From positions 2,056,902 to 2,120,901 of the forward strand of contig JABFGC010000002.1 in NCBI GenBank assembly GCA_013112685.1: a stretch of DNA of 64,000 nucleotides. Direction: 5' to 3'. How positions within the stretch are numbered: the stretch's first letter is position 1; each line of letters starts with the position of its first letter. The notes under the pieces were generated by a model. That model had not been told where the DNA came from, made no database searches, and worked only from the letters and a program-made list of their open reading frames with translations. The position numbers were made by a program, and so were the translations under genes. Source of the DNA: Chloroflexota bacterium. Its GTDB lineage: Bacteria > Chloroflexota > Anaerolineae > Anaerolineales > Villigracilaceae. Positions 53,667 to 61,901 of the stretch are shown in pieces.

Positions 53667-55502
53667 TTATTTCTTCCTTCGCGTGGTTTTCTTCATAGGT
53701 TTTACAACTGTCTTTTTCTTTGCCGCTTTCGATCTCGGCTTGCCAGACTTTTTCGCAGCCTTCTTCTCAATTGCCGCTTCCTTCCTGTTTTCCCCCTTCA
53801 ATACAGGTTTTTCATCCCTCATCCTTCTGCCGTCATCCTTGAATAACTCTGGCCATAACTTCATCGCTGACAATACAGCACTCGCCGCTGTCTGCCCCAG
53901 TCCGCAAATGCTCGCATCGGTCATCGTCCAGCCGACGTCCTGCAAGCGGATAAAGTCACCTTCCTCCACTTTGCCCTCGGCGATGCGGTTCAGGATTTCC
54001 ATCTGGCGCTGGGTGCCCATCTGGCAGGGATAACATTTGCCGCAGGATTCATGCGCGAAGAAATGACCCAATCGCTTCAACACATCGCGCATGTCGCGGG
54101 TTTCGTCGAAGACCATCACCACGCCGGAGCCGAGCGGCAATCCCGCCGCGCGTAAATCATCGAAGGTCATTTTCACGTCGAGATGTTCGGAAGTGGCAAA
54201 CGCCCCTGCCGCGCCGCCGAACAAAACAGACTGCAATTCCCGCCCAGCGGCAACACCGCCTGCCATATCCAGCAGTTCGCGCAAAGTGACGCCGAACGGC
54301 ACTTCGTACAAGCCGGGCTGGGTCACATCACCGGAAACACAAAACAACTTTGGACCCGGCGATTTCTCCGTGCCGATCTTGCGGTATTCCGCTGCGCCTC
54401 TTTCGAGAATCAGCGGCACGTTGCACAGCGTCTCGACGTTGTTGATGACGGTGGGCTTGCCGAACAATCCATGAGTCGTCGGGAAGGGCGGCTTGATGCG
54501 CGGAAAGCCGCGCTTCCCTTCGATGGACTCAAACAGCGCAGTCTCCTCGCCGCAAATATAGGCGCCCGCGCCGACACGGATTTCAATATCAAAGCCGTTC
54601 AAATATCCCGCTTCCCTGGCTTCATTCAAAGCATTTTCCAAAACGGGGACGATGTATGGATATTCCCCGCGCACATAGATATAACCCTTCCTTGCGCCGA
54701 TGGCGTACGCGGCAATGCACATCCCTTCGATGGTGCGGTGCGGGTCGTCCAGCAAAAGAACCCTGTCCTTGAACGTGCCCGGCTCGGATTCGTCCGCATT
54801 GCAGATGACAAATTTTTGATCGCCCGGGGCGTTCGCTGCACCTTCCCACTTGATGCCGGTTGGGAAGGCTGCGCCGCCGCGTCCCACCAGACCTGCGGAC
54901 TTGATCTCTTCGACCACGGCTTTGGGCTGCATTGTGAGGGCTTTTTGAAGTCCCTTGTATTCGCCGTATTGCTTCAGGGAAGTCGTGCCGTCCCCGCAGT
55001 TTTTCGTCAGTTCGCGGATCGAGCCATAGACCACAGACCGAGGACGAGCTTCTCCATCGCCCACCGTCCATCGTCCATCGTCCATCGTCCAGACCGCTGG
55101 CGCAAGTTCACACATTCCCAGGCATGGACTCGGCTCGATGGTCAGGGACAGGTCGCCCGTAGTCTGACCGTGTCCCTCTGCGGGATGCGGTTCGAGGTCA
55201 TGCTTTTTGCAAAGACGGTTCAGGAGTCCATCCGCATCTTTCAACGCGCAGGCGGGATCGGTGCAGACTCGAATCACTTTCCGCCCGATGGGTTCGTTGT
55301 AAAACAGCGCGTAAAATTCGATCACCCCATGCACATCCGCAAGCGGCACGCGCAAACTCTTTGCCACCTCGTCAGCGACCTGCTCCGGCAGCCAGCCGTA
55401 AATTTCTTGCGCTTCATGCAGGGCGGGCAACAGCCCGGAACGACCCAGCGGGATGAATTTTTCGATGGCGGGTTTCAGCGGGGCAAGGTCAATTTCAGAC
55501 AT
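53667..55502 (-). CDS. Fused NuoE-NuoF type NAD(P)H diaphorase subunit
   Basis: Protein of 611 residues. Residues 1-150 are NuoE-like: YGWLPEQVADEVAKSL, CTDPACALKDA and PCLGMCELAPAV (2Fe-2S ligands). The NuoF part has GLVGRGGAAFPTGIKW (NAD/FMN loop), ICNADESEPGTFKDR, GAGAYICGEETAL, and the 4Fe-4S motif SCGKCYPCQMGTQR. It transfers electrons from formate to NAD(P). Between the halves TMDDGRWTVGDGEARPRS comes from the CCATCGTCC repeat. A Lys-rich tail (AAKKSGKPRSKAAKKKTVV) follows a repeat-derived DDGRRMRDE. ATG 55502 with GGAG 5 bases ahead. First gene of the fdh operon. Confidence 0.9.
   Translation of the reverse strand: MSEIDLAPLKPAIEKFIPLGRSGLLPALHEAQEIYGWLPEQVADEVAKSLRVPLADVHGVIEFYALFYNEPIGRKVIRVCTDPACALKDADGLLNRLCKKHDLEPHPAEGHGQTTGDLSLTIEPSPCLGMCELAPAVWTMDDGRWTVGDGEARPRSVVYGSIRELTKNCGDGTTSLKQYGEYKGLQKALTMQPKAVVEEIKSAGLVGRGGAAFPTGIKWEGAANAPGDQKFVICNADESEPGTFKDRVLLLDDPHRTIEGMCIAAYAIGARKGYIYVRGEYPYIVPVLENALNEAREAGYLNGFDIEIRVGAGAYICGEETALFESIEGKRGFPRIKPPFPTTHGLFGKPTVINNVETLCNVPLILERGAAEYRKIGTEKSPGPKLFCVSGDVTQPGLYEVPFGVTLRELLDMAGGVAAGRELQSVLFGGAAGAFATSEHLDVKMTFDDLRAAGLPLGSGVVMVFDETRDMRDVLKRLGHFFAHESCGKCYPCQMGTQRQMEILNRIAEGKVEEGDFIRLQDVGWTMTDASICGLGQTAASAVLSAMKLWPELFKDDGRRMRDEKPVLKGENRKEAAIEKKAAKKSGKPRSKAAKKKTVVKPMKKTTRRKK
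55052..55092. repeat. CCATCGTCC tandem repeat inside the NuoE-NuoF gene
   Basis: CCATCGCCCACCGTCC followed by three CATCGTC units. It is the same family as the stop-associated repeats at 12688, 13601 and 63690, here kept in frame and encoding WTMDDGRWTVGDGE between the NuoE and NuoF parts. Confidence 0.7.
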
Positions 55503-55570
55503 GAAATCTCCAATATGGCAAGTATACACGATGACATTTTTGTGACACGCGACACTTCCGAATTCGCCGA

Positions 55571-55593
55571 TGATTATATATAATGTATAATCA
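55571..55593. promoter_or_regulatory. Operator palindrome and -10 box at the GntR gene start
   Basis: TGATTATA and TATAATCA, perfect 8-bp arms with a 7-base spacer, end on the A of the GntR start codon. The spacer contains TATAAT (55579-55584), a perfect -10, which would place transcription within one or two bases of the ATG (leaderless mRNA). The -35 region is weak. A GntR-type dimer bound here would shut off its own promoter and could also affect the divergent fdh operon 68 bases away. Confidence 0.6.
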
Positions 55594-56339
55594 TGGCGTC
55601 AATAGCAGAACGGGAACTTACCCACAAACCCCTGAAAGAAGAGATTTACGATGCCCTGCACCGGCAGATTATTGCGGGAAAGTACAAAACCGGCGAATGG
55701 TTGAGGCAGGAGGAAATTGCCAGCCAGATGGGCGTGAGCATGACCCCCGTGCGCGAGGCGTTGGATTTGCTGGTCGCAAAGGGAATCGCCGAACGTGTGC
55801 CGTATCGCGGTGTGCGCGTCCGCAAGATGACGGATAAGGAAGTGGTGGAAGCCTACGGCTTGCGCCTCCTGCTGGAAGCGATCATCGCGCGCGACGCGGC
55901 AAAGAACATCACCGCCGAGCAGGTTGCGAAACTCAAAACCATCATGAACGAAATGGACAGGCAGGTGGACTTGAACGATATGCCGCAGGAACGCCATCTC
56001 AGCCGCGAATTCCATGCGTCCATTGCCGAGGCTTCGGGCAATTCGCTTTTGATTCAGTTGTACACCATCGTCTCGAACGCCTTCCCGGATTGGCTGCTGT
56101 ACGAGGCGTTATACCGCAAGCCGGAACTCGTCTCAGGCAGTGTGGCGCAGACGCACGACGAACACACCGCCATATTGGAGGCGTTGACGAGCGGGGATGC
56201 AGACCGCGCGGTGCAAGCCTCGCTGGAGCATGTGATGGAATCCGGCAGGTGGCTGGAACAGTACCTGAACGTCCCCGCCAAGCCATTGCGGGAACAGGAA
56301 AAACAAGTGGCGCACTTGATCAAAAAATCATCAAAGTAA
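55593..56339 (+). CDS. GntR family regulator, FCD subfamily
   Basis: Regulator of 248 residues. The winged helix (LKEEIYDALHRQIIAGKYKTGEWLRQEEIASQMGVSMTPVREALDLLVAKGIAE) spans residues 12-65, and the FCD effector domain (YGLRLLLEAIIARDAA, REFHASIAEASGNSLLIQL, DEHTAILEALTSGDADRAV) has the metal-binding His/Asp pattern. FCD regulators sense organic acids or related metabolites. It is divergent from the formate dehydrogenase operon and heads the corrinoid/methyltransferase run, so it probably controls one or both. Overlaps the operator described above. Confidence 0.92.
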   Translation: MASIAERELTHKPLKEEIYDALHRQIIAGKYKTGEWLRQEEIASQMGVSMTPVREALDLLVAKGIAERVPYRGVRVRKMTDKEVVEAYGLRLLLEAIIARDAAKNITAEQVAKLKTIMNEMDRQVDLNDMPQERHLSREFHASIAEASGNSLLIQLYTIVSNAFPDWLLYEALYRKPELVSGSVAQTHDEHTAILEALTSGDADRAVQASLEHVMESGRWLEQYLNVPAKPLREQEKQVAHLIKKSSK

Positions 56340-56354
56340 CCTGGAGGAACTTCT

Positions 56355-57005
56355 ATGACCGAAGAATTATTCAAACAGATGGCGCAAAGCATCATTGACG
56401 GAGATTCCGATCTCTCGACCGAGCTTGCCAAAAAGTCCATCGAGATGAACATCCCGCCGCTGGATGCCATCACGAAGGGATTTGTGGTCGGCGTGAACTA
56501 CATCGGCGACCAGTTCGGTCTGGGCGAAGCCTTTTTGCCGGAGTTGGTGATGGCTGGCGAAGCGATGAAAGCCGCAGTCGCCACGCTCGAGCCGGAATTG
56601 CTCAAACTGGGTGAAGCGCGCGAGACGATGGGGCGCGTCGTCCTTGCCACCGTCGAAGGCGATATTCACGAAATCGGCAAGACGCTCGTCGGCACGATGT
56701 TGAGCGCGTCCGGTTTTGAAGTGACCGATCTTGGGGTGGACCAGCCCGCCGAGAAAATCATTGGCAAGGCGGTGGAAATCAACGCAAGCCTCATCGGCAT
56801 GAGCGCGCTGTTGACCACCACGATGGTGCGCCAGCGCGAAGTCATCGAAGAGATGGACAAGGAAGGCTTGCGCCCGAAGATCAAAGTCATGGTCGGAGGC
56901 GCACCAATCACCCGCGAATGGGCAACCAAGATCAAAGCGGACGGCTACTCGGAAGACGCCGTCGGCGCGGTGAAACTGGCGAAGGAATTGGTCGGAAAGG
57001 CGTAG
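56355..57005 (+). CDS. Methyltransferase cognate corrinoid protein (MtbC/MttC type)
   Basis: Cobalamin-binding methyl carrier of 216 residues. The N-terminal four-helix cap (EELFKQMAQSIIDGDSDLSTEL) is followed by the Rossmann domain with GDIHEIGKTLVGTML, where His ligates cobalt, then GVDQPAEKIIG, SALLTTTM and VMVGGAPITREWATKI. It accepts a methyl group from an MttB-type enzyme and passes it to an acceptor methyltransferase (probably tetrahydrofolate-linked, not seen here). Only 15 bases after the GntR gene, with GGAGG 8 bases ahead of the ATG. It is the only corrinoid protein in the window, set before four MttB genes. Confidence 0.93.
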   Translation: MTEELFKQMAQSIIDGDSDLSTELAKKSIEMNIPPLDAITKGFVVGVNYIGDQFGLGEAFLPELVMAGEAMKAAVATLEPELLKLGEARETMGRVVLATVEGDIHEIGKTLVGTMLSASGFEVTDLGVDQPAEKIIGKAVEINASLIGMSALLTTTMVRQREVIEEMDKEGLRPKIKVMVGGAPITREWATKIKADGYSEDAVGAVKLAKELVGKA

Positions 57006-57114
57006 TCTGCGATGTGATTTTTTGGATTCAGGGAGCTTGCTCCCATAACTTCGGCGGCAAGCCGCCTGATTCCATAAAACTCAGAGAGAGGAGAGACATA
57101 ACCTCGGAGGGCTT

Positions 57115-58589
57115 ATGTCTCATAAAAACATCAAGACCATCAGTAATCCAAAACTGAAATTGGAGATACTGACACAGGAAGATGTAAGAAAAATCCACGA
57201 CGCGACACTGCACATCATCGAAAAGGTCGGCGTGAGGTTTCCATCGAAGCGCGCGCTGGAGATCTGGGAAGCCCACGGCGCGGACGTGGATCACGAAAAA
57301 AGAATCGTACGGGTCAAGCCGCAAGTCATTGATGAGGCGTTGAAGAAATGTCCGCCCAGGTACACGCTTGCGGCGCGCGACCCACAGCAGGATTTGCCGC
57401 TCGACGGGAACCACGTCTGCCTCGGCACGGATGGCTGCGGCGTGGAAGTGATTGACATCGAAACCAGGGAAAAGCGCACGTCGTGTTTGCAGGATGTCCG
57501 CGATATTGCGCGCGTCGCCGATGCCACCGAGGAAGTCGCGTTTCATTGGGTGCCCGTCTCGGCGCAGGATACGCCCGCCGAAACGCGCGGTTTGCACGAA
57601 GTCAAAGCCGTCTGGGAGAACTCCACCAAACACGCGCAGACCGAATCCATTTACAGCGTGCATGAGGCGAACGCCGCGATGGAGATGGCGATCATCCTTG
57701 CGGGCGGCAAAGAGGAATTGCGCAAGCGCCCCGTCCTCTCGCTGATGCAATGCACCGCGCCTCCCCTCGGACATGACGGCGGTTCGCTCGACCGCGGCCT
57801 TGATCGCCGCCGAACACGGCATCCCGACCGGCTTCATGACCATGGCATCCTGCCTGACGACAGGACCCGCTACCATGGCTGGCACCCTTGCTGTCGGCAA
57901 TGCGGAAGTAATCGCTGCTACCGCCCTTTTACAACTGGCCAAGCCCGGCGCGCCCGTCTTTTACGCCGCCGCGCAAACAGCCTCCGATCTGCGCTCAGGC
58001 GCATACACTGGCGGCGGACCGGAAGACTTCCTCTTTGGCGCGGCGACCAACGCGTTGTCGGATTTCTACAACATCCCGCTTTCGATGGGATCATTCGCCA
58101 CCGGCGCGAAGGAACCGAACTGGCAAGCCGGACTCGAAGGCGCGCTGTCCACGTTCATGGCGAGCGCCGTCATGTCCGACATGCTGCTGGGAGTCGGATT
58201 CCTGCACGGCAGCCGCATCTGGTCCTATGCCGAGATGATGATGGACTGCGAGATATTTTCCATCATCCACAAGATGATGCAGGGAATTGTCGTTGACGAA
58301 GAGACGCTCGCGTTCGACGCGATTGCGGCGGTGGGGCCCCGGCGGGCATTTCCTCGCGCAGAAGCACACCCGCAACCACATGCGCGACCTGTTCCTGCCG
58401 CAGTTTTTGGATCGCCGTCCCTACACCGAGTGGGAAACAAAAAAGGACGACGCCCGCGATTGGGCGCTGAACAAAGCCAGGAAAATATTGAAGGAGCATC
58501 AGCCCGATCCGCTGGATAAGAAGATCAGCAAAGAGTTCGAGAGGATCATCAAGTCGGTTGAAAATCTTAAGTTACAAGTTTCAGGTTGA
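57115..58589 (+). CDS. MttB superfamily methyltransferase 1 (non-pyrrolysine; two frameshifts)
   Basis: Trimethylamine/glycine-betaine methyltransferase family protein (COG5598) of about 490 residues, demethylating a methylated amine to the corrinoid protein. Segment 1: EILTQEDVRKIHDATLHIIEKVGVRF and LMQCTAPPLGHDGGS. After dropping one C near 57792: ALIAAEHGIPTGFMTMASCL and TGPATMAGTLAVGNAEVIAA, then AGLEGALSTFMASAVMSDML. After dropping one C in the GGGGCCCC at 58334: GPGGHFLAQKHTRNHMRDLF. No in-frame TAG at the pyrrolysine position. The C-terminus (NLKLQVSG) comes from a repeat. Follows the corrinoid gene by 110 bases. Confidence 0.85.
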
Positions 58590-58678
58590 ATGTTTCAAGT
58601 CAACCTTCAACCTGAGACCTTCAATATTCAATACTCTCTCTTTCGCCAAAGAGAATTTCCCCCAATTAGAGGTGTCTC

Positions 58679-60157
58679 ATGAGACCGAAACTCACCTTAC
58701 TCAGCGATGAAATCATCGCCCGAATTTTAGAGGAAGCATACGAACTTTTGCGCTGTCCCGCCGTCAAAGTGCAAAACGAGGAAGCGCGGGAACTGCTCGC
58801 ATCGGCGGGCGCAAAAATTGACCCCGAAACGCACGTCGTCGGGATTCCCAAAGCGCTAGTCCAAAAAGCGTTGGAAAGCGCGCCGCGCGATTTTTATCTC
58901 TACGATTATGACGGCAATCCCGCTGTGCATTACGGCGGCGACGACGTTCACTTCGACCCCGGTTCGTCGGGCATCACCGCGCTCAACCCCGACACGCTCG
59001 AACACGAGACGACCGAAACCGAGCATCTCATCCGCCTGTTGAAGGTCGCGGAGCAACTGCCGCAATACGATGCGCAGTCCACAGCGGTGATATGCCATGA
59101 TGTGCCGAAGGACATTCAGGACTCGTACCGCCTGTATCTGGCATTGCTGTACTCGAAGAAACCCATCGTCACCGGCGCGTTCACCAACCAGACCGTGCAG
59201 GAAATGATTGACATGCTTGCGCTGTTTGCAGGTAGCGCGGAAGCCGCACGCGAAAAACCGCGCGCCATCTTCGACGTGTGTCCCGCCCCGCCGCTGATCT
59301 GGAGCAACTTTGGCGCGGGTAATCTGATCGCGCTCGCACGCGCAGGAATCCCTGCCGAGATCGTATCCGTTCCACTGGCGGGCGCGGCGGCTCCCGTCAC
59401 CATGCTCGGCACGGTCACACAGCACACGGCGGAAGTCCTCGCGGGCATCACCATCCATCAATTGGCAAAGCCCGGCTCCCCCATCGTGTGGGGCGGCGCG
59501 GCAACGATCTTCGACATGAAAAAAGGCGCGACGCCCATGGGCGCCATCGAAACCGCCATGCTCGATTGCTCGTACGCGCAGGTCGCCAAAACCCTCGGCA
59601 TGCCCACGCACACCTACCTCGGCGCAACGGATTCCAAACTGGTGGACGCGCAAGCCGGGCTCGAAAGCGGCATCTCCGCCATGGTCGGCGCGCTGAGCGG
59701 CATCAACATGATCTCCGGCTCGGGCATGTTGGATTTCCTCGCCTGCCACAGCGCGGAGAAACTGGTCATAGACGCGGAAGGCATCTCCATGGCAAAGCGC
59801 ATGATCGCGGGCGTCAAACAACACACCGACACGCTCGCCACAGGCTTCTACGACGAAAAGATCAACTTCAAAGGCGGTGACTTTCTCAAGCAGAAGATCA
59901 CGATGAAACTTTTCCGCGAGGAACAGCACCTGCCCAGCGGCGTGATTGACCGCGACTCGACCCGCGCCTGGAAGGAGGCGGGCTCGCTGGATGCCTTCGG
60001 CAGAGCCAGGCTGCGCGTGAAGGAACTGCTCGCCTCCTACTCCCGCCCCGAGTTGAATCCCGACCAGACAGCGCGACTCCGCTCGTACATGCACGACCTC
60101 GCCAAAAAGGCAGGTCTCGAAGAATTACCCAGGCTGGAAGATTACGAACTTGCGTAG
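58679..60157 (+). CDS. MttB superfamily methyltransferase 2 (non-pyrrolysine)
   Basis: Intact 492-residue member of the family: MRPKLTLLSDEIIARILEEAYEL, FDPGSSGITALNPDTLEH, PQYDAQSTAVICHDVP, FDVCPAPPLIWSNFGAGNLI, GSPIVWGGAATIFDMKKGA, and the C-terminal GGDFLKQKITMKLFREEQ. It is much closer to methyltransferase 3 than to 1, so 2 and 3 are a recent duplicate pair. No TAG in frame. Likely demethylates a quaternary or tertiary amine with the corrinoid protein of this locus; substrate unknown. Confidence 0.9.
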   Translation: MRPKLTLLSDEIIARILEEAYELLRCPAVKVQNEEARELLASAGAKIDPETHVVGIPKALVQKALESAPRDFYLYDYDGNPAVHYGGDDVHFDPGSSGITALNPDTLEHETTETEHLIRLLKVAEQLPQYDAQSTAVICHDVPKDIQDSYRLYLALLYSKKPIVTGAFTNQTVQEMIDMLALFAGSAEAAREKPRAIFDVCPAPPLIWSNFGAGNLIALARAGIPAEIVSVPLAGAAAPVTMLGTVTQHTAEVLAGITIHQLAKPGSPIVWGGAATIFDMKKGATPMGAIETAMLDCSYAQVAKTLGMPTHTYLGATDSKLVDAQAGLESGISAMVGALSGINMISGSGMLDFLACHSAEKLVIDAEGISMAKRMIAGVKQHTDTLATGFYDEKINFKGGDFLKQKITMKLFREEQHLPSGVIDRDSTRAWKEAGSLDAFGRARLRVKELLASYSRPELNPDQTARLRSYMHDLAKKAGLEELPRLEDYELA

Positions 60158-60280
60158 CATGTCATTGCGAGCGATGGTTGAGCAGGTCGAGTGTTTTTCT
60201 CGACCGTATCGAAACCATCGCGAAGCAATCTCCTTATTGTGCGGAGATTGCTTCGTCGCTTCGCTCCTCGCAACGACATG
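60158..60280. repeat. GTCATTGCGAGC...GCTCCTCGCAACGAC palindromic repeat with nested insert
   Basis: Outer arms CATGTCATTGCGAGCG and TCGCAACGACATG enclose GCGAAGCAATCTCC and GGAGATTGCTTCG. Between them a second repeat (CGATGGTTGAGCAGGTCGAG ... CTCGACCGTATCGAAACCATCG) is nested, so two repeat families have piled up in the same gap. The rest of the gap to the next gene (60281-60344) shows a ribosome binding site only. Confidence 0.75.
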
Positions 60281-60344
60281 ATCCTCCTGGGTTTGTAAAG
60301 TAACGAGAGTTCCGAGTATTCGTAATTCATCCCAAGGAGGCGCC

Positions 60345-61820
60345 ATGCAGCCCAAACTCTCCCTGCTCGACGATGCCCTGATTCAACGCATCATCGAAGA
60401 GGCATACCAATTGATGCTGAAGCCAGGCATCAAGGTTCAAAACGCCGAAACGCGGCAATTGCTGGCAGAAGCCGGCGCGCAAGTGGACGAAGAGACTCTG
60501 GTCGTCCGCATTCCAGAGCAAATCGTCCGCAAGGCGCTGGAAACCGTTCCCCGCGAGTTCAGACTCTACGACTACGAAGGCAGTCCCAAGGTCCAGTATG
60601 GAGGCGATGCGGTTCAGTTCGATCCCGGCTCGTCGGGCATCTCCGTCCTCATCCCAGAGACGCTCGAACACAAGACCGCCGAATCCGAAGACCTGATTCG
60701 CGTCATCAAGGTCGCAGAGTCCCTGCCGCAGTACGACGCGCAATCCACGGCGGTGGTCTGCCACGATGTGCCGAAAGATCTGCACGACCTATATCGTTTG
60801 TATCTGGTTCTGCTCTTTTCCAGGAAACCGATCGTCACGGGCGCGTTCACGAACAAGACCGTGCATCAAATGATGGATATGCTCGCCATCCTCGCGGGCG
60901 GACATGAGGCTTCGCGCTTGAAGCCGCGCGCCGTGTTCGATGTCTGTCCGTCGCCGCCGTTGATTTGGTCGAACTTCGGCGCGGGAAACCTGATGGCGCT
61001 CGCGCGCGCGGGCATTCCCGCGGAAATCGTCTCCATGCCGTTGGCGGGAGCCGCCGCACCCGTGACCCTGCTCGGCGCGGTCACGCAGCACGCCGCCGAA
61101 TGTCTATCGGGCATCACCATCCATCAACTTGCGCGCGCGGGTTCGCCCATCGTGTGGGGCGGCGCGCCCGCCATCTTCGATATGCGCAAAGGCGGCACGC
61201 CGTTTGGAGCGATCGAGACCGCGATGATCGATTCGTCCTATGCACAAGTCGGCAAGTCTCTGGGTTTGCCCACGCATGCTTATCTCGGCGCAACCGACTC
61301 GAAAGTGCTCGACACACAAGCCGGATTGGAAAGCGGCATGGGCGCGCTGGTGGGCGCGTTGAGCGGCATCAACATGATCTCCGGCTCCGGCATGTTGGAT
61401 TCGCTCCTCTGCCAAAGCCCGGAGAAACTCGTCACCGACGCGGAAGGCATCGCCATGGCAAAACGCATGATCGCCGGAATGAAAGTCCACACCGAGACGC
61501 TTGCCACTGGCTTTTACGAAGGCGTCAACTTCAAAGGCGGCGACTTCCTCAAACAGAAAATCACGATGAAACTCTTCCGCGAAGAGCAGCACATGCCCGG
61601 CAAAGTCATTGACCGCGACTCCATGCGCGGATGGAGAGAATCCGGCTCGCTGGATACATTCACCCGCGCGAAGATTCGCGTGAAGGAAATCCTCGCCTCG
61701 TACCGCCGACCTGAATTGAATCCTGACCATGAAGCAGATTTGCACGCCTTTGTACTTGACCTTGCCCATCGAGCCGGAATGGATAAATTACCAAGCCTGG
61801 AAGAACTTGCAATTGCCTAA
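60345..61820 (+). CDS. MttB superfamily methyltransferase 3 (non-pyrrolysine)
   Basis: Intact 491-residue paralogue of methyltransferase 2; long blocks are shared (PPLIWSNFGAGNL, GALSGINMISGSGMLD, GGDFLKQKITMKLFREEQH), while the N-terminal 60 residues differ more (MQPKLSLLDDALIQRIIEEAYQL). No in-frame TAG. AAGGAGG precedes the ATG at the right spacing. Same strand as the corrinoid gene and the other copies. Substrate unknown; divergence at the N-terminus could reflect a different methyl donor or partner. Confidence 0.9.
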   Translation: MQPKLSLLDDALIQRIIEEAYQLMLKPGIKVQNAETRQLLAEAGAQVDEETLVVRIPEQIVRKALETVPREFRLYDYEGSPKVQYGGDAVQFDPGSSGISVLIPETLEHKTAESEDLIRVIKVAESLPQYDAQSTAVVCHDVPKDLHDLYRLYLVLLFSRKPIVTGAFTNKTVHQMMDMLAILAGGHEASRLKPRAVFDVCPSPPLIWSNFGAGNLMALARAGIPAEIVSMPLAGAAAPVTLLGAVTQHAAECLSGITIHQLARAGSPIVWGGAPAIFDMRKGGTPFGAIETAMIDSSYAQVGKSLGLPTHAYLGATDSKVLDTQAGLESGMGALVGALSGINMISGSGMLDSLLCQSPEKLVTDAEGIAMAKRMIAGMKVHTETLATGFYEGVNFKGGDFLKQKITMKLFREEQHMPGKVIDRDSMRGWRESGSLDTFTRAKIRVKEILASYRRPELNPDHEADLHAFVLDLAHRAGMDKLPSLEELAIA

Positions 61821-61901
61821 AATGCCAAGTAACGAGAAATGAGTAACGAGTTACCAGTTACAATGCCCTGGTTACTCATTTCTTATTTCTCACACCTCAC
61901 T

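Noticed and set aside
56340..57114. Cobalamin riboswitch near the corrinoid gene
   Set aside because: Only 15 bases separate the GntR gene and the corrinoid gene, and the 110-base gap before MttB 1 lacks a B12-box-like element.
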